Shown here piece by piece: positions 7,498 through 16,253 of a stretch of 47,186 bases of DNA; position 1 is the stretch's first letter, and each line of letters starts with the position of its first letter. The notes beneath the pieces were generated by a model, which saw only the letters and a list, made by a program, of their open reading frames with translations, searched no databases and was not told where the DNA came from. Origin of the DNA: Alphaproteobacteria bacterium (lineage in GTDB: Bacteria; Pseudomonadota; Alphaproteobacteria; Bin95); NCBI GenBank assembly GCA_022826185.1, contig JAJDVH010000125.1:1-47186 (forward strand), written 5' to 3'. A program made the position numbers and the translations under genes.

Positions 7498-7698
7498 GCG
7501 TGCCTCCTTTCGGGCAAAGGGCGGGACGGGGCGTCCCTGTTTTGCGCGCGTTTCGCGTGCGGGCGCGGGCGGGTGTCGGCGCCGGCGCGGTTCGCGCACC
7601 TGATTGCGCGCGCGAGACGCAGGGCGCACCTCGCCCGTCCGTTCCCGCCGGGGCTTTTTCGCGGCCCCCAGCCGGTCGCTTTCTGCAGAAACGCCGAA

Positions 7699-7719
7699 AG
7701 GCGGCCCCGGAAGCCGCCT
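7699..7719 (-). other. GC-rich hairpin in a leftward leader
   Basis: AGGCGGC (7699-7705) and GCCGCCT (7713-7719) form a 7-bp stem with a 7-base loop. On the leftward strand it lies just after the promoter-like sequence at 7732-7758 and is followed only by a weak T-run, so it could be an attenuator or a 5' stabilising hairpin rather than a clear terminator. Confidence 0.5.
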
Positions 7720-7731
7720 CTCTCTACTTTC

Positions 7732-7758
7732 ATTCTACACCATACCGCCAAATGTCAA
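7732..7758 (-). promoter_or_regulatory. Leftward sigma-70-like promoter
   Basis: Reading leftward, TTGACA is followed after 15 bases by TAGAAT. The -35 hexamer is perfect and the -10 differs at one position, but the spacer is shorter than the usual 17. It would drive a transcript beginning with the hairpin at 7699-7719 and reaching the small ORF at 7399-7497. Confidence 0.45.
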
Positions 7759-7950
7759 GCCCGTCCGGGAACAAAAAATGAAATCACCGGAGATTTTTCA
7801 TGGAATGCCGGCGACGGGAACCGGAGCGGAGCCGTTTCGGACTGCCCGGCATTCGGACCGGGGCGGCGGTTTGGGGGCCATCTCCCATGAGTCGCAATCC
7901 GGCGCCGCTGGTATCGGTTCCGTTACCTCGCGCTTGACGCTGACGCCGTC

Positions 7951-7970
7951 TGGTGCTACTTGGTGCCACT
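7951..7970. promoter_or_regulatory. parD: Tandem 10-bp repeat, probable ParD operator
   Basis: TGGTGCTACT is followed directly by TGGTGCCACT (9 of 10 positions identical). It lies 22 bases before the parD start, downstream of a TTGACG sequence at 7934. ParD antitoxins are ribbon-helix-helix proteins that repress their own operon by binding repeats of this kind. The role is inferred from position. Confidence 0.5.
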
Positions 7971-7991
7971 GTCGTTCGGGAGGGTCTCCCA

Positions 7992-8198
7992 TTGACGGTC
8001 AAATCATCGGTTTCGCTGACAGACAGACAGTACGCCTTTGCCAGGACGCTGGTCGATGAAGGGCGCTATGCCAGCGTCAGCGCGGTTCTTCAGCAAGGCG
8101 TCGACCTGCTGGAGCAGCGCCTGGAGGCCGAAGAAATGGACGCCCGGTTGCAGCGGTTGATCGCCCGCAAGAAGCGCGCCCATGGCGTTTCGCCTTGA
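7992..8198 (+). CDS. parD: ParD-family antitoxin
   Basis: A 68-residue protein starting TVKSSVSLTDRQYAFARTLV after the initiator, the ribbon-helix-helix N-terminus of ParD antitoxins. It continues with DEGRYASVSAVLQQGVDLLE, the characteristic GRYxSxSxVLxxGLxLLE motif, and a charged C-terminal helix that should bind the toxin. The start chosen is TTG 7992, because GGGAGGG lies seven bases upstream and the family's N-terminus begins there; an upstream ATG at 7953 lacks such a site and would run through the operator. It overlaps parE by 17 bases, the usual arrangement. It neutralises ParE and represses the operon. Confidence 0.9.
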   Translation: MTVKSSVSLTDRQYAFARTLVDEGRYASVSAVLQQGVDLLEQRLEAEEMDARLQRLIARKKRAHGVSP

Positions 8199-8529
8199 GT
8201 TTTCGGCGGCCGCCGAGCGCGATTTCGATCTGATTTTCGACCATCTGTTCGAAAGCTATGTCGGCTTCGGCGAACGGACGGATAATGCTGTCGAGCACGC
8301 CGCAGCGCGAATTCTGGAAATCCGCTCGGCTGCGGATCGTATCCCGATCGCGCCGCACCGAGGCGAGCGTCACGACGATATTCTGTCGGGCGCCAGGCAC
8401 TTGTCTCTCGGTCGCGCAATATACTGGTTCGAAGTCGACGAGGGCCGGGAAACCGTCCGCATACCGGGCGTGTTTTTCGGTGGCCAGGACCATACCCGCC
8501 ACATGCTGGTCCGGCTCCTGGGGGACTGA
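8182..8529 (+). CDS. parE: ParE-family toxin
   Basis: A 115-residue RelE/ParE-superfamily toxin. FRLEFSAAAERDFDLIFDHL forms the first strand and helix; the middle has RIPIAPHRGERHDDILSGAR and the end has AIYWFEVDEGRETVRIPGVF then FGGQDHTRHMLVRLL, which is typical of ParE. Length is slightly above the usual 95-105. ParE toxins poison DNA gyrase; activity here is inferred from family. Both genes look intact, so this is probably a live module stabilising the accessory zone or domesticated on the chromosome. Confidence 0.9.
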   Translation: MAFRLEFSAAAERDFDLIFDHLFESYVGFGERTDNAVEHAAARILEIRSAADRIPIAPHRGERHDDILSGARHLSLGRAIYWFEVDEGRETVRIPGVFFGGQDHTRHMLVRLLGD

Positions 8530-8553
8530 ACGACCACGCTTCCGCCCGCGCGG

Positions 8554-9312
8554 CTATCGCAGGCCTCCCGTCACGAAGATCGTGTCGGCGGTGAGGTAGC
8601 TGGCGCCGTCGGAGCAGGCGAAAAGGACGGTCTCGGCGATCTCCTCGGGCTGGGCCATCCGGCCTATCGGCATCTGCTCGGCATAGGCCTGGAGCACTTC
8701 GGGCGGCGTGTTGTCGTGGAAGGGCGTGTCCACCAGCCCCGGCGAGATCGACAGGCAGCGCACGCCCCGGCTCGCGAACTCGCGCCCGATGCCGAGCGTC
8801 ATGGTGTGCACCGCGCCCTTGGACGAGGCGTAATGCACCGAGTTGCCGGCCCCGCCGATCCTCGCGGCCACGCTGGCGATATTGACGATCACGCCGCCGC
8901 CCTTCTCCAGCATGTGCGGCAGGATGGCCTGCGCGCCGTTGAAGGTGCCGCGCACATTGAGGGCGTAGGTGCGCTCCCAGAGCTCCTCGGTGATCTCCAG
9001 GAAGGGCTTCCGGGCGAGTGCCGCGCCTGCCGCGTTCAGCTCGAAATCCACCCGCCCGAAATCCGCGACGGCCTGCGCGACGGCTGCATCGACTTCGGCC
9101 CGGACGGTCACGTCGCAGGCGGCGAAGGTCGCCTTCGCGCCAAGCTGGATCACCTAGTTCGCCGTGCGCTCGGCGGCCTCCGGGTCGATATCGGCGCAGA
9201 CCACATTCGAGCCTTCCCGCGCAAACACCAGCGCCGTCGCGCGGCCGATGCCGCTGCCGGCGCCGGTAATCAGAATGGTCTTGTCCTTGAAGTAGTCGGG
9301 ATCTCTTGGCAT
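8554..9312 (-). pseudogene. SDR-family oxidoreductase interrupted by an in-frame amber codon
   Basis: From ATG 9310-9312 the frame reads [20 protein letters not shown] then [10 protein letters not shown], a normal SDR Rossmann start. TAG then falls at codon 53 (bases 9154-9156), between AERTAN and VIQLGAKATFAACDVT. The frame continues without shift to a full SDR end, including NAAG and the YxxxK in HYASSKGAV, and stops at 8554 after FVTGGLR. The total of 252 codons is the family's usual length. A single base change from GAG or CAG would explain the stop. Reinitiation at GTG 9153 would give 199 residues lacking the cofactor-binding glycines. It is the last gene of the liv/acyl-CoA-ligase operon and probably served its pathway. 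Confidence 0.8.
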
Positions 9313-9333
9313 GACGCCCTCCCCCGCCCGCAG

Positions 9334-10125
<792 letters not shown>

Positions 10126-10165
10126 CGCCTCATATCCGGGCCGCCCGTTTGAAAATAGCTAAAGC

Positions 10166-10187
10166 GGCGGGGCCCGAAGACCCCGCC
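10166..10187 (-). other. Intra-operon hairpin after the binding-protein gene
   Basis: GGCGGGG (10166-10172) pairs with CCCCGCC (10181-10187) around an 8-base loop. On the leftward transcript it follows the stop of the substrate-binding-protein gene and precedes a weak T-rich stretch. Such hairpins often lower transcription into later genes or stabilise the upstream message, matching the greater need for the periplasmic protein. Function inferred. Confidence 0.6.
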
Positions 10188-10206
10188 AAAGTCCTGTGAG
10201 CAAGCC

Positions 10207-11451
10207 CTACTGGCGGCTCGCATCCGCTTTCAGGAGTTCCACGACGGCGTCGCGGTAGCCGTGGAACCACTCGGTGACAGGCACGAATTTGGCGTCCTGA
10301 ACCTGGAAGATGCGCACCCAGCCGCCGCCTTCATGGTCGAAGCCGGTGATCTCCAGCGGCGGAAGCAGACCGCCAAGCGTGAAGCCCTTGATCTGCTCGA
10401 AGCCGTTCTTCACGTCCTCGCCGGTGATGTCGCCGGAGCCCTTCGCTTTGACGGCGTTCTCGATGGCTTTGAGATGGACGGCCGCCACAAAGACGCCGCG
10501 GTTGTAATAGACCGTGGAGGCCATTACCTCCGGCGCGTCCTTGCCCTGGGCCTTGTACATCTCGCGGATGTCGTTGAGAACCGGATAGTCGGTGCCGACG
10601 CCCGCGAACTGCATCGCCGAATAGCCTTCGACACGGTCGAAACCGCCTGCCGCTTCGATGTCGGCCTCGCCGCCGGCCCACACAAAGCCCAGCACCTTCT
10701 CGAGCGGATAACCGGCCCGCTTGAACTCCTTCATCGACACGGACGGCGCCCGCCCGAACAGGTGCGAGAGCACGTAGTCGGCGCGGTAGCGGCGCGTAAT
10801 GTCGAGCACCTGGGCGGACATCTCGATGCCGGGAGGCGGCACCGCGAACTCCTGCAGCTCGAAGCCGAGTTCGTCGCGCAGCTTGTGCAGCACCGGCAGC
10901 GGCTCGCGCCCTGCCGGGTTGTCATAGTAGATGTAGGCGATCTTCTTGCCCTTGAGGTCTCCGCCGAGCTGCGTGCGGGCGTATTCGACGCCCGCCGCCG
11001 CCTGGCTCCAGTAGGACGCCGCGATCGGGAAGATGTAGGGGAAGTTCTCGCCATTGGCCGCCGCCGCGGTGCCGAAGCCCGGAGACGTGCCGGGAATCTT
11101 GTCCTCGGTCAGCTTCTGCGTCAGCGCCTGGGTGTGCGGCGTGCCGTAGAGGGAGATCAGGACCGCGCCTTCCTTCTTGTGCAGCGCATAGGCCTCCACG
11201 CCCGCCGGGACCTTGTATTCGTGATCGACCTCAATGGGCTTGATCATGTTCCCCTCGACCCCGCCCCTAGAGTTCACGAGATTCACATAGTCGTGGTAGC
11301 CGGGGCACAGGTGAGTGCCAACGATCTGGGTCGGGCCGGTGCGGTCGCACTGCAGGCCGATGACGATCTCGGCCGCTCCGGCCGATGTCGCCGCCCCCGC
11401 CGCGGCCAGTGCGAGGCCCGCGCCGAAGAGCAGTTTGTCGAGACGTCTCAT
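10207..11451 (-). CDS. Periplasmic substrate-binding protein of a branched-chain-type ABC transporter
   Basis: A 414-residue Peripla_BP_6 protein. Residues 1-26 form a signal peptide (MRRLDKLLFGAGLALAAAGA then ATSAGA|AE). The mature part begins IVIGLQCDRTGPTQIVG, the usual start of this family, and continues with the two-lobed fold. The start has GGGAGG a few bases upstream. The ligand cannot be read from the sequence. Family members of this length near an acyl-CoA ligase often bind aromatic or fatty acids or related compounds rather than amino acids. It delivers ligand to LivH/LivM. Confidence 0.92.
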   Translation of the reverse strand: MRRLDKLLFGAGLALAAAGAATSAGAAEIVIGLQCDRTGPTQIVGTHLCPGYHDYVNLVNSRGGVEGNMIKPIEVDHEYKVPAGVEAYALHKKEGAVLISLYGTPHTQALTQKLTEDKIPGTSPGFGTAAAANGENFPYIFPIAASYWSQAAAGVEYARTQLGGDLKGKKIAYIYYDNPAGREPLPVLHKLRDELGFELQEFAVPPPGIEMSAQVLDITRRYRADYVLSHLFGRAPSVSMKEFKRAGYPLEKVLGFVWAGGEADIEAAGGFDRVEGYSAMQFAGVGTDYPVLNDIREMYKAQGKDAPEVMASTVYYNRGVFVAAVHLKAIENAVKAKGSGDITGEDVKNGFEQIKGFTLGGLLPPLEITGFDHEGGGWVRIFQVQDAKFVPVTEWFHGYRDAVVELLKADASRQ

Positions 11452-11479
11452 TCCACGTCCTCCCTTCGCGTTTCGAGGG

Positions 11480-12547
11480 CTAGTAGGAGAAAGGCCATAC
11501 CCGGAAGTAGTTCCGGATATTGAGCCACAGGCGGTTGAGGCCCTCGGGCTCCACCACCAGGAAGAACATGATCAGCGCGCCGAACAGGATGAGCCGGAAC
11601 TGCGCCGTCACCTGGGCGAGGATCACCGGGTCGAAGAAGAACGCGCCGATATTTTCCATGAAGATGCGCATTACGACGGGCAGCAGGGTGACGAATACCG
11701 CGCCGAAGACCGACCCCAGCACCGACCCCAGCCCGCCGATGATGACCATCGCCAGATAGTCGATGGAGACCACGATCAGGAACTGCTCGTAGTTGGCGAT
11801 GCTGAGATAGTAGGTGTAGAGCACGCCCGCCACGCCGGCGTAAAAGGACGAGATGGCGAAGGCGTAGAGCTTGTAGCGGAAGACGTTGATGCCGATGATC
11901 TCGGCCGCGATGTCCTGGTCGCGGATGGCGATGAAGGCGCGCCCGACGCGCGAGCGCACGAGGTTCATCGTCGCCACTATGGCGATGACCGCAAACGCCA
12001 TCAGGAAGTAGTAGAGCTCGATCTCGGTATCCAGTTTCTCGCCGAAGACGACCGGACGCGGCACCTCGATGGAGGCCTGCACGCCGCCGGAGATCGCCGG
12101 CGTGTGGTTGATGACCCACTCGATGATGAACTGCGCCGCGAGCGTGGCGATGGCGAGATAGAGGCCCTTGATGCGCAGCGAGGGAATGCCGAACAACGCC
12201 CCCACCGCCGCCGCCATGACGCCGCCCGACGGCACCGCGAGCCAGAACGGCCAGTCGAGCTTGGTAATGAGGTTGGCCGCGGTGTAGGCGCCCACCGACA
12301 TGAACGCCGCATGGCCGATGGAGATCTGGCCTGCGTAGCCCAGAAGGATGTTCAGCCCGAGCGCGCCGACGACAGCGATGGCGATCAGGCAGAGGATCGA
12401 GAGGTAGTAGGGGTCGAGGAACAGCGGCACCACGACCAGGAAGAGGACGCCGATCAGCGCGACCGACCACCGCCCGACGGGCAGCGGATAGAAGGCCATG
12501 TCCCCCTTGTAGGTCGTCTTGTAGTAGCCGCTCTCGCGATGGAACAT
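11480..12547 (-). CDS. livM: Branched-chain-type ABC transporter permease LivM
   Basis: A 355-residue polytopic membrane protein with many hydrophobic segments from about residue 28 on. The LivM hallmark GLNILLGYAGQISIGHAAFM lies near residue 64-83, and a cytoplasmic segment has RAFIAIRDQDIAAEIIGIN, the coupling region touching the ATPases. A soluble N-terminal tail of about 27 residues precedes the first segment. It pairs with LivH (gene seven bases upstream) to form the channel. It is followed after 28 bases by the substrate-binding-protein gene. Confidence 0.95.
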   Translation of the reverse strand: MFHRESGYYKTTYKGDMAFYPLPVGRWSVALIGVLFLVVVPLFLDPYYLSILCLIAIAVVGALGLNILLGYAGQISIGHAAFMSVGAYTAANLITKLDWPFWLAVPSGGVMAAAVGALFGIPSLRIKGLYLAIATLAAQFIIEWVINHTPAISGGVQASIEVPRPVVFGEKLDTEIELYYFLMAFAVIAIVATMNLVRSRVGRAFIAIRDQDIAAEIIGINVFRYKLYAFAISSFYAGVAGVLYTYYLSIANYEQFLIVVSIDYLAMVIIGGLGSVLGSVFGAVFVTLLPVVMRIFMENIGAFFFDPVILAQVTAQFRLILFGALIMFFLVVEPEGLNRLWLNIRNYFRVWPFSY

Positions 12548-12553
12548 GGGAGG

Positions 12554-13459
12554 TCAGATCCTCTCGATGATCGGCTTGCCGAACAGCCCGTAGGGCTTGA
12601 ACATCAGCATCAGGATCATGAGCACATAGGGCGTGAAGTCCTTGGTGCCGCCGCCCACCATCGGGTCCAGATAACCGGCGGCGAGGTTCTCGACGACGCC
12701 CACGATGATGCCGCCGACGATGACGCCGACGATCGAGTCGAGCCCGCCCAGGATCACCACCGGGAACACCTTGAGGCCGATGACCGCGAGCTGCGTATCG
12801 ACGCCGAGCAGGCTGCCCCAGATGACGCCGCCGAGCGCCGCCACGACGCCCGCCATCACCCAGGCGAGCGCGAAATAGCGCTGCACATTGATGCCCATGG
12901 CCATGGAGACCTGGTGGCTGTCGGCGACCGCGCGCATGGCGACGCCCTTGCGACTCTTGAGGAAAAACCAGCCGAAGCCGAGCAGGAAGAGCACCGCCGC
13001 CACGGCGCCGAGCAGGTGGATCGGGTTCAGGTAGATGAAATGGTCGCCTATGATGATCGGCGCGTCGTCGATCGGCAGGTTGAGCGCCCTCGTGCCGCTG
13101 CCGAAGAAGAACGGCCCGGCGCCGCGCAAGAGCGCCGCAAGGCCGATGGTCGCCATGATGATGGCAACGATGGGCCGCCCGATCATCGGGCGCAGCACCG
13201 TGCGCTCCAGCCCGACATTGAAGACCACCATGAAGCCGACCGAGAGCGAGATCGCGAGCCAGAGCGGCAGGCCGTAGGAAGCTACGCAGGCGCCGACGAT
13301 GATGCCCGCGATCATCACGAACTCGCCCTGGGCGAAGTTGATCGCGTCGGTGGACTTGTAGATCAGCACGAAGCCGAGCGCGATCAGCGAATACATCAGG
13401 CCGATCAGGACGCCGGACACCAGCAGCTCCAGGAAGAAGCCCCAATTGAAGTCTGCCAT
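12554..13459 (-). CDS. livH: Branched-chain-type ABC transporter permease LivH
   Basis: A 301-residue membrane protein typical of LivH. It opens with FFLELLVSGVLIGLMYSLIA and the family signature DAINFAQGEFVMIAG, and has the coupling sequence MRAVADSHQVSMAMGINV near residue 178 and a Gly-rich GGLDSIVGVIVGGIIVGVVE stretch. Seven or eight membrane segments are apparent. It forms a heterodimer with LivM in the inner membrane. It lies 16 bases downstream of the acyl-CoA ligase gene. Confidence 0.95.
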   Translation of the reverse strand: MADFNWGFFLELLVSGVLIGLMYSLIALGFVLIYKSTDAINFAQGEFVMIAGIIVGACVASYGLPLWLAISLSVGFMVVFNVGLERTVLRPMIGRPIVAIIMATIGLAALLRGAGPFFFGSGTRALNLPIDDAPIIIGDHFIYLNPIHLLGAVAAVLFLLGFGWFFLKSRKGVAMRAVADSHQVSMAMGINVQRYFALAWVMAGVVAALGGVIWGSLLGVDTQLAVIGLKVFPVVILGGLDSIVGVIVGGIIVGVVENLAAGYLDPMVGGGTKDFTPYVLMILMLMFKPYGLFGKPIIERI

Positions 13460-13475
13460 GGGGGATGCGCTCCTC

Positions 13476-15362
13476 TCAGGCCGCGTCTTGGATTTGCATG
13501 CGATTGTCGATGAGCGCCTCCCGCCCGTCCTCGAAGGTGACGGCGGTGCGCAGCTCGACGGAGGTCCCGCCGGAATAGAAGGCCTCGATCACATCGGCGT
13601 ATTTGTCGGCGATGAAGGACCGGCGCAGCTTGCGGGTGCGGGTGATCTCCGCATCGTCCGCGTCGAGGTCCTTGCCGAGCAGCAGGAAGCGCTTCACGCG
13701 GCCCGCCTCGGGAAGCCCGCGATTGATCCGTTCGATCTCGCTGCGGACGAGCTCGTAGGTCTCCGGCTTCTGGCTGAGGTCCATGTAATTGGTGTAGGCG
13801 AGCGCCTGGCGCTCCGCCCAGTTGCCGACCGTGTTGAGGTCGATCGCCACCATTGCGCAGATGAACGGGCGCTTGTCGCCGAAGGACACCACCTCGCTGA
13901 TATAGGGCGAGAATTTCAGCTTGTTCTCGATGAACTGCGGCGCATAGGCGGAGCCGTCGGAGAGCTGGCCGACATCCTTGGCCCGGTCGATCACGACGAT
14001 ATGGCCGCGCTCGTCCATGAGCCCGGCATCGCCGGTGCGGAACCAGCCCTCCTCGTCGAACGCCTCCTCCGTCGCCTCCTCGGCCTTGTAGTAGCCGTTG
14101 AACACGCCGGGGCTCTTGACGAGGATCTCGCCGGTGTCGGCGATGCGCACCGTCACCCCGTCGCAGACGGGGCCGACCGTGTCCGGATTGGCCTGCCCGT
14201 CCGGCTGCACCGAGATCACGCCGGTGACCTCGGTCGAGCCGTAGACCTGCTTCAGGTTGACGCCGAAGGAGCGGAAGAAGCGGAAGGTGTCCGGCCCCAG
14301 CGGCGCGCCGCCGGTCAGCGCCCAGCGCGTGCGGCGGAAGCCGAGCTGGTCGCGCACCGGGCCATAGACCAGGAATTCTCCCAGCCGGTACCGTAGACGG
14401 AGGCCCGAGGAAACCGGCCTGCCCTCGACCCGGCAGGTTTCCACCTGTTCGGCGACCTTGCGGAAATAGCCGAAGACCCGCCGCTTGAGCGCGGAGGAGT
14501 CGTTGGCGCGCACCAGGATGTCGGAGAGCATGGTCTCCCACATGCGCGGCGGCGCGATGATGCCCATGGGGCTGAGTTCGCGGAGGTCCCGGCGCAGGGT
14601 CTCGGGGCTTTCCGGGCAGTTGATCGCGGAGCCCACCATCAGCGCGGCGCACAGCCCGTAAAGCGAATCGCCGACCCAGGCCATCGGCAGATAGGCCAGG
14701 TAGTCGTCGCCCTCGCGCACATCCTCCGCCTTGCAGTAGATCTCCGCCGTCCGGACAAGGTTCTCATGGCTCAGCATGACGCCCTTGGGCCGTCCGGTCG
14801 TGCCGGAGGTGTAGCAGATGAGGCCGATATCCCCGGGCTTCACCTCCCTGCAGAGCGCCTCGAAATCGCCTTCTGCCGCCCTGCCTTCTTCCTGCAGGTC
14901 CGAAAACGAGACCAGGATGTCCTCGTCGTAATCCGTCATGCCGCGCGGGTCGGAATAGACGAGCAGTTCCAGGGCCGGCAGTTCGTCGCGGATCGAGAGG
15001 ATCTTGTCCGCCTGTTCCTGGTCTTCGGCGACGACGACCTTCGCCTCGGCATGGTTGAGCACGAAGGCGAGCTCGCGCGCGATCGAGTCCTGATAGACCG
15101 GCACGGCCGAGCCGCCCAAGCACATCGCGGCCAGTTGCGCCCAGTAGAGATGCGGGCGGTTGTCGCCGATGACGGCCAGCTTGTCGCCCTTGCCGAAACC
15201 GCGCGCCTGGAGGCCGAGCGCGCAGGCGCGTACATTCTCCTCGTAGCCCCGCCAGTCCCATGTCTCCCAGATGCCGTAGAGCTTCTCGCGGATCGCCGGC
15301 TTGTCGGGCCGCGTCTCGATATTGCCGAGCAGCAGCGCCGGAACCGTCCTTGCCTCGGCCAT
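13476..15362 (-). CDS. AMP-forming acyl-CoA synthetase (long-chain type)
   Basis: A 628-residue adenylate-forming ligase. The P-loop-like A3 motif LICYTSGTTGRPKGVMLSH lies near residue 178. VYGSTEVTGVISVQ is the A5 region, WFRTGDAG is the A7 motif and VIDRAKDVGQL corresponds to the A8 hinge. This layout and length match long-chain fatty-acyl-CoA synthetases. The reaction makes acyl-CoA, AMP and PPi from a carboxylate, ATP and CoA. It lies inside a liv-type transporter operon between livG and livH, so it probably activates the imported acid immediately after uptake. Chain type is unknown. Confidence 0.93.
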   Translation of the reverse strand: MAEARTVPALLLGNIETRPDKPAIREKLYGIWETWDWRGYEENVRACALGLQARGFGKGDKLAVIGDNRPHLYWAQLAAMCLGGSAVPVYQDSIARELAFVLNHAEAKVVVAEDQEQADKILSIRDELPALELLVYSDPRGMTDYDEDILVSFSDLQEEGRAAEGDFEALCREVKPGDIGLICYTSGTTGRPKGVMLSHENLVRTAEIYCKAEDVREGDDYLAYLPMAWVGDSLYGLCAALMVGSAINCPESPETLRRDLRELSPMGIIAPPRMWETMLSDILVRANDSSALKRRVFGYFRKVAEQVETCRVEGRPVSSGLRLRYRLGEFLVYGPVRDQLGFRRTRWALTGGAPLGPDTFRFFRSFGVNLKQVYGSTEVTGVISVQPDGQANPDTVGPVCDGVTVRIADTGEILVKSPGVFNGYYKAEEATEEAFDEEGWFRTGDAGLMDERGHIVVIDRAKDVGQLSDGSAYAPQFIENKLKFSPYISEVVSFGDKRPFICAMVAIDLNTVGNWAERQALAYTNYMDLSQKPETYELVRSEIERINRGLPEAGRVKRFLLLGKDLDADDAEITRTRKLRRSFIADKYADVIEAFYSGGTSVELRTAVTFEDGREALIDNRMQIQDAA

Positions 15363-15374
15363 GGCCCGTCCTCC

Positions 15375-16172
15375 CTAATGCGCGGTGCCGAGATAGGCCT
15401 GGATCACCTTGGGATCGGCGCGCACTTCGTCCGGCGTGCCCTCGGCGATCTTCTCGCCCATGTCCAGCACGGCGACGCGATCCGAGATGTCCATCACCAC
15501 GCCCATATCGTGCTCGATAAGCACAATGGTCGTGCCCCACTCGGCAGCGACATCGAGGACATAGCGCACCATGTCCTCCTTCTCTTCCTGGTTCATGCCG
15601 GCCATCGGCTCGTCCAGCAGCAGCAATGTTGGGTCCGACGCCAGCGCCCGGCCGAGTTCCACCCGCTTCTGGAGGCCGTAGGCGAGCGCCCCGGCCGGCG
15701 TCTTGCGCAGGTCCGAGAGCTTCAGGAAGTCGATGATCTCCTCGCAGCGCCGGCGATGGCGGATTTCCTCCCTCTGCGCCGGACCCCAGTAAAGGAGGGA
15801 CGAGAACACGCCGGACTTGAGCCGCACATGGCGCCCGAGCATCAGGTTGTCGAGCACCGTCAGCCCCCGGAACAGGGCGATATTCTGGAAGGTCCGCGCG
15901 ATGCCGAGTTCGGCGATCTCGTTCGGCTTCAACCGGCCGATGTCCCGGTCCCGAAACAGGATCGCGCCCTCATCCGGCTTGTAGAAGCCGGACACCATGT
16001 TCAGCAATGTGGTCTTGCCCGCGCCGTTGGGGCCGATAATGGCGAAGATTTCGCCCTTCCTGACGGCGGTGGAGACGTCCGCGACGGCGCGGACGCCGCC
16101 GAAATTCTTGCTCACCCCTTCGACCGACAGGGCCGGGCCGTCATCCGGCCCTCCATTCATGCCGTCTGGCAT
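15375..16172 (-). CDS. livG: Branched-chain-type ABC transporter, ATP-binding protein LivG
   Basis: A 265-residue ATPase with Walker A GPNGAGKTT near residue 43, Q-loop ARTFQN, signature LAYGLQKRVELGRAL, Walker B LLLLDEPMAG and H-loop IVLIEHDMGVVM. The C-terminal KIAEGTPDEVRADPKVIQAY then LG is the standard LivG ending. It is the first gene of the leftward operon; GGGGGAGG lies just before the ATG. It partners LivF. A binding-protein-dependent uptake system is complete in this operon. Confidence 0.95.
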   Translation of the reverse strand: MPDGMNGGPDDGPALSVEGVSKNFGGVRAVADVSTAVRKGEIFAIIGPNGAGKTTLLNMVSGFYKPDEGAILFRDRDIGRLKPNEIAELGIARTFQNIALFRGLTVLDNLMLGRHVRLKSGVFSSLLYWGPAQREEIRHRRRCEEIIDFLKLSDLRKTPAGALAYGLQKRVELGRALASDPTLLLLDEPMAGMNQEEKEDMVRYVLDVAAEWGTTIVLIEHDMGVVMDISDRVAVLDMGEKIAEGTPDEVRADPKVIQAYLGTAH

Positions 16173-16253
16173 CCTCCCCCCTTGCCGACTCGTAACTGCC
16201 GCCCGAACGCTAGACAGTTCCAGCGCAAACCGGAAGCCAAAAAATTCCGCCTG

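Larger units (their letters stand above)
6975..7991. other. Long gene-poor stretch between the hypothetical gene and parD
   Basis: About 1 kb without a confident full-length gene. It contains the truncated nucleotidyltransferase, the TGTCATG array, and a leftward unit made of a promoter-like sequence, a hairpin and a 32-codon ORF. The parD operator sits at its right end. Long frames on the plus strand here are GC-driven and have Arg/Pro-rich products, so they are not called as genes. Confidence 0.6.

Noticed and set aside
9154-9156. Amber codon as pyrrolysine
   Set aside because: No pylRS or tRNA-Pyl context is visible and SDRs are not known to need pyrrolysine; a point mutation is simpler.
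11315-13513. Rightward frame antisense to livM and livH
   Set aside because: The product is dominated by Asp, His and Arg, an artefact of antisense reading of membrane-protein codons.
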